Assembly: GCA_019828595.1 (NCBI GenBank)
Contig: JAHQRK010000001.1
Location: 2,232,001 to 2,296,000 of the forward strand
Direction of reading: 5' to 3'
DNA length: 64,000 bases
Source: Aphanomyces cochlioides
Taxonomy: Eukaryota; Oomycota; Saprolegniomycetes; Saprolegniales; Verrucalvaceae
Of the stretch, positions 12,927-25,392 are shown in pieces (the first letter of the stretch is position 1; each line of letters begins with the position of its first letter). Position numbers and translations under genes: made by a program. The notes beneath the pieces were generated by a model that saw nothing but the letters and a program-made list of their open reading frames with translations, had not been told where the DNA came from and made no database searches.

Positions 12927-13645
12927 AGTGCACTCGGCACTGTAGCCTTCGAGTGTGGCTCGGCAGGCGTTGATCTACATCCCGTGAGACCGACCGAGAG
13001 GACAGACGACCAACGCACCTTACAAAACAGCGTGTTCATCGTAGGGAGGTCGAATTCGAAAATGGCCTCGAGGTCGCGAGGACCTCGTGCGTTGAAATGG
13101 GGAATTCTCCCATGCGACAGAAGAGGAACCACAAAGTCTCAGAGCGACGACACCACCGACGGATAGTATAAGGTGGCGATGTGTATCCTCGACTTCAATG
13201 CTGTATAGGACAACACATTGACGTCGAGGATACACATGGCCACCTTGTCCTGGCGAGCACACGACAGAACGAGGAGGCCACACAAGAAGTCGAGCACCAT
13301 TCTATCGTCGTCTGCTTCATCCATATCATGCCATATCTACACACACCTGATCTCGGTCGCACTATTTCTTGAGACGTGGGTCGTCCTTGGAGCCAACGGA
13401 GACGCTCCATCAAGCGGGGAGGATCTGGACGCTGGCGCCTTTCTTGCGCGCTTTTCCAACAGACAGGTTCTCCGGAAAGATAGAAACCCTTTATCCGGAA
13501 TGGCCAGCAACAACGTGGCTGTCCAAGATATCCCTCGTCAAGGACCCAGTTGTCCAAGATATCCTTTGTCATGGACCCTGACGATACAAGTAGTCATGCA
13601 AAAGTTATCATTATCGAGTTATATAGTAGACTGGCGCGAGGTCAT

Positions 13646-14801
13646 TCACCACCACTTGCACGTCCATGCTGCGGAGTGGCTCCTTCGAGCGCGTTTGCAT
13701 CGTTGGATGCTTGGTCGATTCCAACATGGGACTAGCTTCCCCTTCAGCACAGGATTGCTCGTGGGTGGTTTGACCTTTGACATGCGTCCAAAACTGGGCA
13801 ACCACTGCCATACCGCCACGGTCGTCGTGAACAACACAGCCAAGAGCTGCACAACCAACAGCATGTGAAAGTCCACCACGTTGGATGTGTCTGGCTCGAC
13901 GGCGGCAGCAGGGCGACGACAATGGTCGACCACCTTGGGCGGGTCACGCTTCACGGCAGCAGGTCGAGGACATGCCTTGGATGGAAATTTGTGCTGCAGA
14001 GCCAGGCCGATGCCAGTGGTCGCATACCCATCCACCATCAACACCGCACGAATGCGCGGCGCAGGCATATACACAAACTCGTTCACACGTTCCGGCCTTT
14101 TCGTCAGACGTCAGTACATCATGACACCAACGCACCACAAACGTACCACGTATCATACAGACTCGAAAAGACCTGTCGAGCTTCCACACGGACCAGCAAG
14201 AAATTGTCGTGGAGCGCTTCACGCACAAAATCCTTCAACAGCGAATACTCTGGCTCCAACTCTTCCTTCGTGCATGTCTCGACAGTGATGCCAAGCAGCT
14301 TCACAACAAGATGGCGCTTCCATCCTAAGAAGACGGCTAAGGGACGCAAACACAGACACTTTACCTCCTTCCGTACGATGATTCCGGGTTGCACGCGCCG
14401 CCTTGTAATACCCATGTAGTGTCTTGACACTCAAAAGAGTCGTCTCAGCCAAGGCTTCCACACAATATGTGCTCGCCATGCTGATCGCTGCAGGGTCCTC
14501 AGCCGACATTCGACGCACACAAGCTGCGTCCAAGAGTGGCACGAGCAAGACGTCCGCAAACGGTGCAAACGCTGCACCCAACTGACGCGCAAACGAAGCT
14601 ACCACACCACACGTTGCTTGCACCACCGTCGCGTCCAAACTCGACAGCAACTTGGCTCGCACGCTTGCCTAGTCCGAGTCAGGAGGGATCTTTTTCGACA
14701 ATCCATACCGCGAGAGGCAGCATGTGGTCCACCACAGCATTTTTCGACTCCATTTTCGCGCGTTTGAGGCAGCTTCTCAGCTTCTTCAACGCACCGGTCA
14801 T
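13646..14801 (-). CDS. CLASP-like TOG-domain protein, copy 8
   Basis: Apparently identical to copy 2 in exons, introns and flanks; 341 aa when spliced. No disabling change is seen. Confidence 0.65.
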
Positions 14802-15520
14802 AGTGCACTCGGCACTGTAGCCTTCGAGTGTGGCTCGGCAGGCGTTGATCTACATCCCGTGAGACCGACCGAGAGGACAGACGACCAACGCACCTTACAA
14901 AACAGCGTGTTCATCGTAGGGAGGTCGAATTCGAAAATGGCCTCGAGGTCGCGAGGACCTCGTGCGTTGAAATGGGGAATTCTCCCATGCGACAGAAGAG
15001 GAACCACAAAGTCTCAGAGCGACGACACCACCGACGGATAGTATAAGGTGGCGATGTGTATCCTCGACTTCAATGCTGTATAGGACAACACATTGACGTC
15101 GAGGATACACATGGCCACCTTGTCCTGGCGAGCACACGACAGAACGAGGAGGCCACACAAGAAGTCGAGCACCATTCTATCGTCGTCTGCTTCATCCATA
15201 TCATGCCATATCTACACACACCTGATCTCGGTCGCACTATTTCTTGAGACGTGGGTCGTCCTTGGAGCCAACGGAGACGCTCCATCAAGCGGGGAGGATC
15301 TGGACGCTGGCGCCTTTCTTGCGCGCTTTTCCAACAGACAGGTTCTCCGGAAAGATAGAAACCCTTTATCCGGAATGGCCAGCAACAACGTGGCTGTCCA
15401 AGATATCCCTCGTCAAGGACCCAGTTGTCCAAGATATCCTTTGTCATGGACCCTGACGATACAAGTAGTCATGCAAAAGTTATCATTATCGAGTTATATA
15501 GTAGACTGGCGCGAGGTCAT

Positions 15521-16676
15521 TCACCACCACTTGCACGTCCATGCTGCGGAGTGGCTCCTTCGAGCGCGTTTGCATCGTTGGATGCTTGGTCGATTCCAAC
15601 ATGGGACTAGCTTCCCCTTCAGCACAGGATTGCTCGTGGGTGGTTTGACCTTTGACATGCGTCCAAAACTGGGCAACCACTGCCATACCGCCACGGTCGT
15701 CGTGAACAACACAGCCAAGAGCTGCACAACCAACAGCATGTGAAAGTCCACCACGTTGGATGTGTCTGGCTCGACGGCGGCAGCAGGGCGACGACAATGG
15801 TCGACCACCTTGGGCGGGTCACGCTTCACGGCAGCAGGTCGAGGACATGCCTTGGATGGAAATTTGTGCTGCAGAGCCAGGCCGATGCCAGTGGTCGCAT
15901 ACCCATCCACCATCAACACCGCACGAATGCGCGGCGCAGGCATATACACAAACTCGTTCACACGTTCCGGCCTTTTCGTCAGACGTCAGTACATCATGAC
16001 ACCAACGCACCACAAACGTACCACGTATCATACAGACTCGAAAAGACCTGTCGAGCTTCCACACGGACCAGCAAGAAATTGTCGTGGAGCGCTTCACGCA
16101 CAAAATCCTTCAACAGCGAATACTCTGGCTCCAACTCTTCCTTCGTGCATGTCTCGACAGTGATGCCAAGCAGCTTCACAACAAGATGGCGCTTCCATCC
16201 TAAGAAGACGGCTAAGGGACGCAAACACAGACACTTTACCTCCTTCCGTACGATGATTCCGGGTTGCACGCGCCGCCTTGTAATACCCATGTAGTGTCTT
16301 GACACTCAAAAGAGTCGTCTCAGCCAAGGCTTCCACACAATATGTGCTCGCCATGCTGATCGCTGCAGGGTCCTCAGCCGACATTCGACGCACACAAGCT
16401 GCGTCCAAGAGTGGCACGAGCAAGACGTCCGCAAACGGTGCAAACGCTGCACCCAACTGACGCGCAAACGAAGCTACCACACCACACGTTGCTTGCACCA
16501 CCGTCGCGTCCAAACTCGACAGCAACTTGGCTCGCACGCTTGCCTAGTCCGAGTCAGGAGGGATCTTTTTCGACAATCCATACCGCGAGAGGCAGCATGT
16601 GGTCCACCACAGCATTTTTCGACTCCATTTTCGCGCGTTTGAGGCAGCTTCTCAGCTTCTTCAACGCACCGGTCAT
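15521..16676 (-). CDS. CLASP-like TOG-domain protein, copy 9
   Basis: Apparently identical to copy 2 in exons, introns and flanks; 341 aa when spliced. No disabling change is seen. Confidence 0.65.
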
Positions 16677-17395
16677 AGTGCACTCGGCACTGTAGCCTTC
16701 GAGTGTGGCTCGGCAGGCGTTGATCTACATCCCGTGAGACCGACCGAGAGGACAGACGACCAACGCACCTTACAAAACAGCGTGTTCATCGTAGGGAGGT
16801 CGAATTCGAAAATGGCCTCGAGGTCGCGAGGACCTCGTGCGTTGAAATGGGGAATTCTCCCATGCGACAGAAGAGGAACCACAAAGTCTCAGAGCGACGA
16901 CACCACCGACGGATAGTATAAGGTGGCGATGTGTATCCTCGACTTCAATGCTGTATAGGACAACACATTGACGTCGAGGATACACATGGCCACCTTGTCC
17001 TGGCGAGCACACGACAGAACGAGGAGGCCACACAAGAAGTCGAGCACCATTCTATCGTCGTCTGCTTCATCCATATCATGCCATATCTACACACACCTGA
17101 TCTCGGTCGCACTATTTCTTGAGACGTGGGTCGTCCTTGGAGCCAACGGAGACGCTCCATCAAGCGGGGAGGATCTGGACGCTGGCGCCTTTCTTGCGCG
17201 CTTTTCCAACAGACAGGTTCTCCGGAAAGATAGAAACCCTTTATCCGGAATGGCCAGCAACAACGTGGCTGTCCAAGATATCCCTCGTCAAGGACCCAGT
17301 TGTCCAAGATATCCTTTGTCATGGACCCTGACGATACAAGTAGTCATGCAAAAGTTATCATTATCGAGTTATATAGTAGACTGGCGCGAGGTCAT

Positions 17396-18551
17396 TCACC
17401 ACCACTTGCACGTCCATGCTGCGGAGTGGCTCCTTCGAGCGCGTTTGCATCGTTGGATGCTTGGTCGATTCCAACATGGGACTAGCTTCCCCTTCAGCAC
17501 AGGATTGCTCGTGGGTGGTTTGACCTTTGACATGCGTCCAAAACTGGGCAACCACTGCCATACCGCCACGGTCGTCGTGAACAACACAGCCAAGAGCTGC
17601 ACAACCAACAGCATGTGAAAGTCCACCACGTTGGATGTGTCTGGCTCGACGGCGGCAGCAGGGCGACGACAATGGTCGACCACCTTGGGCGGGTCACGCT
17701 TCACGGCAGCAGGTCGAGGACATGCCTTGGATGGAAATTTGTGCTGCAGAGCCAGGCCGATGCCAGTGGTCGCATACCCATCCACCATCAACACCGCACG
17801 AATGCGCGGCGCAGGCATATACACAAACTCGTTCACACGTTCCGGCCTTTTCGTCAGACGTCAGTACATCATGACACCAACGCACCACAAACGTACCACG
17901 TATCATACAGACTCGAAAAGACCTGTCGAGCTTCCACACGGACCAGCAAGAAATTGTCGTGGAGCGCTTCACGCACAAAATCCTTCAACAGCGAATACTC
18001 TGGCTCCAACTCTTCCTTCGTGCATGTCTCGACAGTGATGCCAAGCAGCTTCACAACAAGATGGCGCTTCCATCCTAAGAAGACGGCTAAGGGACGCAAA
18101 CACAGACACTTTACCTCCTTCCGTACGATGATTCCGGGTTGCACGCGCCGCCTTGTAATACCCATGTAGTGTCTTGACACTCAAAAGAGTCGTCTCAGCC
18201 AAGGCTTCCACACAATATGTGCTCGCCATGCTGATCGCTGCAGGGTCCTCAGCCGACATTCGACGCACACAAGCTGCGTCCAAGAGTGGCACGAGCAAGA
18301 CGTCCGCAAACGGTGCAAACGCTGCACCCAACTGACGCGCAAACGAAGCTACCACACCACACGTTGCTTGCACCACCGTCGCGTCCAAACTCGACAGCAA
18401 CTTGGCTCGCACGCTTGCCTAGTCCGAGTCAGGAGGGATCTTTTTCGACAATCCATACCGCGAGAGGCAGCATGTGGTCCACCACAGCATTTTTCGACTC
18501 CATTTTCGCGCGTTTGAGGCAGCTTCTCAGCTTCTTCAACGCACCGGTCAT
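17396..18551 (-). CDS. CLASP-like TOG-domain protein, copy 10
   Basis: Apparently identical to copy 2 in exons, introns and flanks; 341 aa when spliced. No disabling change is seen. Confidence 0.65.
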
Positions 18552-19270
18552 AGTGCACTCGGCACTGTAGCCTTCGAGTGTGGCTCGGCAGGCGTTGATC
18601 TACATCCCGTGAGACCGACCGAGAGGACAGACGACCAACGCACCTTACAAAACAGCGTGTTCATCGTAGGGAGGTCGAATTCGAAAATGGCCTCGAGGTC
18701 GCGAGGACCTCGTGCGTTGAAATGGGGAATTCTCCCATGCGACAGAAGAGGAACCACAAAGTCTCAGAGCGACGACACCACCGACGGATAGTATAAGGTG
18801 GCGATGTGTATCCTCGACTTCAATGCTGTATAGGACAACACATTGACGTCGAGGATACACATGGCCACCTTGTCCTGGCGAGCACACGACAGAACGAGGA
18901 GGCCACACAAGAAGTCGAGCACCATTCTATCGTCGTCTGCTTCATCCATATCATGCCATATCTACACACACCTGATCTCGGTCGCACTATTTCTTGAGAC
19001 GTGGGTCGTCCTTGGAGCCAACGGAGACGCTCCATCAAGCGGGGAGGATCTGGACGCTGGCGCCTTTCTTGCGCGCTTTTCCAACAGACAGGTTCTCCGG
19101 AAAGATAGAAACCCTTTATCCGGAATGGCCAGCAACAACGTGGCTGTCCAAGATATCCCTCGTCAAGGACCCAGTTGTCCAAGATATCCTTTGTCATGGA
19201 CCCTGACGATACAAGTAGTCATGCAAAAGTTATCATTATCGAGTTATATAGTAGACTGGCGCGAGGTCAT

Positions 19271-20426
19271 TCACCACCACTTGCACGTCCATGCTGCGGA
19301 GTGGCTCCTTCGAGCGCGTTTGCATCGTTGGATGCTTGGTCGATTCCAACATGGGACTAGCTTCCCCTTCAGCACAGGATTGCTCGTGGGTGGTTTGACC
19401 TTTGACATGCGTCCAAAACTGGGCAACCACTGCCATACCGCCACGGTCGTCGTGAACAACACAGCCAAGAGCTGCACAACCAACAGCATGTGAAAGTCCA
19501 CCACGTTGGATGTGTCTGGCTCGACGGCGGCAGCAGGGCGACGACAATGGTCGACCACCTTGGGCGGGTCACGCTTCACGGCAGCAGGTCGAGGACATGC
19601 CTTGGATGGAAATTTGTGCTGCAGAGCCAGGCCGATGCCAGTGGTCGCATACCCATCCACCATCAACACCGCACGAATGCGCGGCGCAGGCATATACACA
19701 AACTCGTTCACACGTTCCGGCCTTTTCGTCAGACGTCAGTACATCATGACACCAACGCACCACAAACGTACCACGTATCATACAGACTCGAAAAGACCTG
19801 TCGAGCTTCCACACGGACCAGCAAGAAATTGTCGTGGAGCGCTTCACGCACAAAATCCTTCAACAGCGAATACTCTGGCTCCAACTCTTCCTTCGTGCAT
19901 GTCTCGACAGTGATGCCAAGCAGCTTCACAACAAGATGGCGCTTCCATCCTAAGAAGACGGCTAAGGGACGCAAACACAGACACTTTACCTCCTTCCGTA
20001 CGATGATTCCGGGTTGCACGCGCCGCCTTGTAATACCCATGTAGTGTCTTGACACTCAAAAGAGTCGTCTCAGCCAAGGCTTCCACACAATATGTGCTCG
20101 CCATGCTGATCGCTGCAGGGTCCTCAGCCGACATTCGACGCACACAAGCTGCGTCCAAGAGTGGCACGAGCAAGACGTCCGCAAACGGTGCAAACGCTGC
20201 ACCCAACTGACGCGCAAACGAAGCTACCACACCACACGTTGCTTGCACCACCGTCGCGTCCAAACTCGACAGCAACTTGGCTCGCACGCTTGCCTAGTCC
20301 GAGTCAGGAGGGATCTTTTTCGACAATCCATACCGCGAGAGGCAGCATGTGGTCCACCACAGCATTTTTCGACTCCATTTTCGCGCGTTTGAGGCAGCTT
20401 CTCAGCTTCTTCAACGCACCGGTCAT
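19271..20426 (-). CDS. CLASP-like TOG-domain protein, copy 11
   Basis: Apparently identical to copy 2 in exons, introns and flanks; 341 aa when spliced. No disabling change is seen. Confidence 0.65.
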
Positions 20427-21146
20427 AGTGCACTCGGCACTGTAGCCTTCGAGTGTGGCTCGGCAGGCGTTGATCTACATCCCGTGAGACCGACCGAGAG
20501 GACAGACGACCAACGCACCTTACAAAACAGCGTGTTCATCGTAGGGAGGTCGAATTCGAAAATGGCCTCGAGGTCGCGAGGACCTCGTGCGTTGAAATGG
20601 GGAATTCTCCCATGCGACAGAAGAGGAACCACAAAGTCTCAGAGCGACGACACCACCGACGGATAGTATAAGGTGGCGATGTGTATCCTCGACTTCAATG
20701 CTGTATAGGACAACACATTGACGTCGAGGATACACATGGCCACCTTGTCCTGGCGAGCACACGACAGAACGAGGAGGCCACACAAGAAGTCGAGCACCAT
20801 TCTATCGTCGTCTGCTTCATCCATATCATGCCATATCTACACACACCTGATCTCGGTCGCACTATTTCTTGAGACGTTGGGTCGTCCTTGGAGCCAACGG
20901 AGACGCTCCATCAAGCGGGGAGGATCTGGACGCTGGCGCCTTTCTTGCGCGCTTTTCCAACAGACAGGTTCTCCGGAAAGATAGAAACCCTTTATCCGGA
21001 ATGGCCAGCAACAACGTGGCTGTCCAAGATATCCCTCGTCAAGGACCCAGTTGTCCAAGATATCCTTTGTCATGGACCCTGACGATACAAGTAGTCATGC
21101 AAAAGTTATCATTATCGAGTTATATAGTAGACTGGCGCGAGGTCAT

Positions 21147-22302
21147 TCACCACCACTTGCACGTCCATGCTGCGGAGTGGCTCCTTCGAGCGCGTTTGCA
21201 TCGTTGGATGCTTGGTCGATTCCAACATGGGACTAGCTTCCCCTTCAGCACAGGATTGCTCGTGGGTGGTTTGACCTTTGACATGCGTCCAAAACTGGGC
21301 AACCACTGCCATACCGCCATGGTCGTCGTGAACAACACAGCCAAGAGCTGCACAACCAACAGCATGTGAAAGTCCACCACGTTGGATGTGTCTGGCTCGA
21401 CGGCGGCAGCAGGGCGACGACAATGGTCGACCACCTTGGGCGGGTCACGCTTCACGGCAGCAGGTCGAGGACATGCCTTGGATGGAAATTTGTGCTGCAG
21501 AGCCAGGCCGATGCCAGTGGTCGCATACCCATCCACCATCAACACCGCACGAATGCGCGGCGCAGGCATATACACAAACTCGTTCACACGTTCCGGCCTT
21601 TTCGTCAGACGTCAGTACATCATGACACCAACGCACCACAAACGTACCACGTATCATACAGACTCGAAAAGACCTGTCGAGCTTCCACACGGACCAGCAA
21701 GAAATTGTCGTGGAGCGCTTCACGCACAAAATCCTTCAACAGCGAATACTCTGGCTCCAACTCTTCCTTCGTGCATGTCTCGACAGTGATGCCAAGCAGC
21801 TTCACAACAAGATGGCGCTTCCATCCTAAGAAGACGGCTAAGGGACGCAAACACAGACACTTTACCTCCTTCCGTACGATGATTCCGGGTTGCACGCGCC
21901 GCCTTGTAATACCCATGTAGTGTCTTGACACTCAAAAGAGTCGTCTCAGCCAAGGCTTCCACACAATATGTGCTCGCCATGCTGATCGCTGCAGGGTCCT
22001 CAGCCGACATTCGACGCACACAAGCTGCGTCCAAGAGTGGCACGAGCAAGACGTCCGCAAACGGTGCAAACGCTGCACCCAACTGACGCGCAAACGAAGC
22101 TACCACACCACACGTTGCTTGCACCACCGTCGCGTCCAAACTCGACAGCAACTTGGCTCGCACGCTTGCCTAGTCCGAGTCAGGAGGGATCTTTTTCGAC
22201 AATCCATACCGCGAGAGGCAGCATGTGGTCCACCACAGCATTTTTCGACTCCATTTTCGCGCGTTTGAGGCAGCTTCTCAGCTTCTTCAACGCACCGGTC
22301 AT
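21147..22302 (-). CDS. CLASP-like TOG-domain protein, copy 12 (V-to-M variant)
   Basis: Same four-exon layout as copy 2, shifted by one base because of an extra T near 20877 outside the coding part. The C-to-T change at 21320 turns a Val into Met in the hydrophobic tail segment (TTTVAVW to TTTMAVW). The TOG-like part is unchanged, and the reading frame stays open to the same stop. Confidence 0.63.
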
Positions 22303-23021
22303 AGTGCACTCGGCACTGTAGCCTTCGAGTGTGGCTCGGCAGGCGTTGATCTACATCCCGTGAGACCGACCGAGAGGACAGACGACCAACGCACCTTACA
22401 AAACAGCGTGTTCATCGTAGGGAGGTCGAATTCGAAAATGGCCTCGAGGTCGCGAGGACCTCGTGCGTTGAAATGGGGAATTCTCCCATGCGACAGAAGA
22501 GGAACCACAAAGTCTCAGAGCGACGACACCACCGACGGATAGTATAAGGTGGCGATGTGTATCCTCGACTTCAATGCTGTATAGGACAACACATTGACGT
22601 CGAGGATACACATGGCCACCTTGTCCTGGCGAGCACACGACAGAACGAGGAGGCCACACAAGAAGTCGAGCACCATTCTATCGTCGTCTGCTTCATCCAT
22701 ATCATGCCATATCTACACACACCTGATCTCGGTCGCACTATTTCTTGAGACGTGGGTCGTCCTTGGAGCCAACGGAGACGCTCCATCAAGCGGGGAGGAT
22801 CTGGACGCTGGCGCCTTTCTTGCGCGCTTTTCCAACAGACAGGTTCTCCGGAAAGATAGAAACCCTTTATCCGGAATGGCCAGCAACAACGTGGCTGTCC
22901 AAGATATCCCTCGTCAAGGACCCAGTTGTCCAAGATATCCTTTGTCATGGACCCTGACGATACAAGTAGTCATGCAAAAGTTATCATTATCGAGTTATAT
23001 AGTAGACTGGCGCGAGGTCAT

Positions 23022-23753
23022 TCACCACCACTTGCACGTCCATGCTGCGGAGTGGCTCCTTCGAGCGCGTTTGCATCGTTGGATGCTTGGTCGATTCCAA
23101 CATGGGACTAGCTTCCCCTTCAGCACAGGATTGCTCGTGGGTGGTTTGACCTTTGACATGCGTCCAAAACTGGGCAACCACTGCCATACCGCCACGGTCG
23201 TCGTGAACAACACAGCCAAGAGCTGCACAACCAACAGCATGTGAAAGTCCACCACGTTGGATGTGTCTGGCTCGACGGCGGCAGCAGGGCGACGACAATG
23301 GTCGACCACCTTGGGCGGGTCACGCTTCACGGCAGCAGGTCGAGGACATGCCTTGGATGGAAATTTGTGCTGCAGAGCCAGGCCGATGCCAGTGGTCGCA
23401 TACCCATCCACCATCAACACCGCACGAATGCGCGGCGCAGGCATATACACAAACTCGTTCACACGTTCCGGCCTTTTCGTCAGACGTCAGTACATCATGA
23501 CACCAACGCACCACAAACGTACCACGTATCATACAGACTCGAAAAGACCTGTCGAGCTTCCACACGGACCAGCAAGAAATTGTCGTGGAGCGCTTCACGC
23601 ACAAAATCCTTCAACAGCGAATACTCTGGCTCCAACTCTTCCTTCGTGCATGTCTCGACAGTGATGCCAAGCAGCTTCACAACAAGATGGCGCTTCCATC
23701 CTAAGAAGACGGCTAAGGGACGCAAACACAGACACTTTACCTCCTTCCGTACG
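23022..23753 (-). pseudogene. CLASP-like TOG gene, copy 13, 5'-truncated at the array edge
   Basis: The last unit ends at 23753, about 11 bp upstream of the intron 2 donor. Exon 1, intron 1 and nearly all of exon 2 are missing. Exons 3 and 4 are intact, including the split Trp codon. The minus-strand frame that now runs in from 23836 starts in unrelated flanking DNA. Because the N-terminal half of the TOG domain is gone, this copy is a pseudogene. Confidence 0.8.
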
Positions 23754-24211
23754 AGGTCTTGGTAGGACTTGGAGTTATCCGGAGAAGACCCAGGATATTT
23801 GGTGGTCTTCGGATAAGATATCTTGGATATTTTCACTGCAGGTCCCGCTGTAATGATTGGCTAAAATGAAAACTATAAACAACATACTACACCACTTCCC
23901 ACCCAACTTGTTGAATGTTTCCAATCAATTTGAAATTGAATGGTATTGTGCTTTCGATTCGAAATTAAATCGAAATCGCAAATCGATTCATGTGTGTTTT
24001 GAGCGTGTGTTTCGGTGTATTTTCCCTGATTTTAGTATGTACTAATCAAAATTAGTAGTCTGTAGTACCTACTCGATTCTTCCTTGTCAAGAAACAAGAC
24101 ACTCTTTTGACCAAGTCGACAGAAGCCACTTCATTGACCAGGCGGATGATATTCTTTCTTTCACTTGAATGCATCGACGCTCTAGAATATACCAGGTTAT
24201 GCCGAAATTGT

Positions 24212-24263
24212 GAACACTATCCCTTCGTTGGCGGATGGAATGATGCAAATTTGAATCATTTTC
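24212..24263 (+). repeat. Inverted repeat arm A
   Basis: This segment, with the exact block ATCCCTTCGTTGGCGG and then CAAATTTG.ATCATTT, is found in reverse complement at about 24872-24921, with one 6-base gap. The two arms lie about 600 bp apart and may be the ends, or duplicated pieces, of a decayed DNA transposon. No transposase can be recognised between them. Confidence 0.55.
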
Positions 24264-24871
24264 GCGATACAAAAATCAAAACATATTTTTATATTTATAT
24301 TATAATATTGCTAGTTCGCTTGACATCAGGCATGAGGCAGCATGAACACGCGATCGACGTTTGAGGCGCACTTTCGGACGACGAAGACTCATCAACTTGG
24401 CATCTGTATCGACAAAGGAAACATCTCAATCGCGTTGGCTGGAACTCAGGCAGGTGATTGCCAGGAAGGAAGCAAAATGACGAAAGTTCCAACTTCACGT
24501 GTTTGCTCGCAACAACTTTGGTGTTGTCGGGCCTTATACGCTTTCTCAATTGTGGCTCAGCTCTCTGCTAAAAGGCACCGTCCAGCATTAAATCCCAAGC
24601 TAATTGAATTCTGAATTCCTTGTGGTCGATTTTCTGTGTAGGAAAAGCTGTGTTACGCTCACCACTTCGACATCCACATCTTCGTCCTCCTGCAGCGGAC
24701 CTATCACCTCGACCACGTTTATCGGAAGACCACAATTCGGCCCAAACTGACTCAATTATGGTCGTTCAAGGCTTGTTTGAAACTGTATTCAGTGGGCAGC
24801 TCACCATGAGTAGTTAATTGCTGTTACTCACTCTATTTCACGAGTTATGATGCTTCAAAGCTCAAAATCGG

Positions 24872-24921
24872 TGGAAATGATGCAAATTTGTATCAGCCGC
24901 CAACGAAGGGATAACACACAG
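24872..24921 (-). repeat. Inverted repeat arm B
   Basis: Reverse-complement partner of the arm at 24212-24263. It includes a 16-bp exact match and a CAAATTTG block. No target-site duplication was identifiable by eye. Confidence 0.55.
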
Positions 24922-25392
24922 TTGACATCTATTTGAATTCTCGATGAAATGCAAACTTGACTTCGTCCAGGAATGGCGGGTTACATCAGTGTAGTGTGTG
25001 AACCATGGCTTTTGACCTTCGGTATGGTGGATTCGCCCGTGGTGGCCTTGGGCTCGCAACGCCTCGCCTTCGTATTGCGATGGTCGATAGATCCTGGTGG
25101 AAGAGGTCGGCAAGTCGCAGCTTGGAGACATTCTTATTATAATTCATATAAAGTGCATGAAGCGCGATGGAGAGAGCTCAGTGATCATGATCGTTTGCAT
25201 GTATATAAATAAGCTGCCCATTTGCGAAACATCAGCGAATACTCTTATAAATGAATGTATATTCCTCTATAAACGGATATTGTAAGGACGCTGTTGTGAC
25301 GACACGGAAAGGGGCAATGGGACTCCACAACTAGCGGGGCGACACGAGGGAAATGGAGAATACAAAGATTATGCATGGTAGTAGCGCTACTC

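Larger units (their letters stand above)
1..23753. repeat. Tandem array of a 1,875-bp gene-containing unit (12 full + 1 partial)
   Basis: Unit starts are at 1, 1878, 3753, 5628, 7503, 9378, 11253, 13128, 15003, 16878, 18753, 20628 and 22504. The last unit is cut after 1,250 bp. Units 2-11 appear identical. Unit 1 is 1,877 bp, with small changes around 785-797. Unit 12 is 1,876 bp, with an extra T near 20877 and a C-to-T at 21320. The array runs past the left window edge, so the total copy number is unknown. Such homogeneity implies recent amplification or continuing homogenisation by unequal exchange or conversion. Each unit holds a minus-strand TOG-domain gene, a long hairpin and a 31-bp duplication. 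Confidence 0.98.
23754..25392. other. Non-genic spacer with degenerate repeats
   Basis: The first 100 bp after the array carry a hairpin (23775-23789 against 23805-23816, TTATCCG.. against ..CGGATAA). From about 23850 the DNA is AT-rich, with stretches such as CCAATCAATTTGAAATTGA and CGATTC-rich runs also seen around 28380-28560. Short open frames (under 95 codons) overlap on both strands and none shows a recognisable domain. I read this as decayed transposon DNA and call no gene. Confidence 0.6.

Noticed and set aside
1..23753. CRISPR array or ribosomal DNA repeat
   Set aside because: Units are 1.9 kb and continuous, without spacers, and contain no rRNA-like sequence. The gene content is a spliced protein-coding frame.
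24087..25131. Short frames of 61-90 codons in the spacer (possible TE proteins)
   Set aside because: None has a recognisable motif, frames overlap on both strands, and the region contains inverted repeat relics. Reading frames here are best left uncalled.
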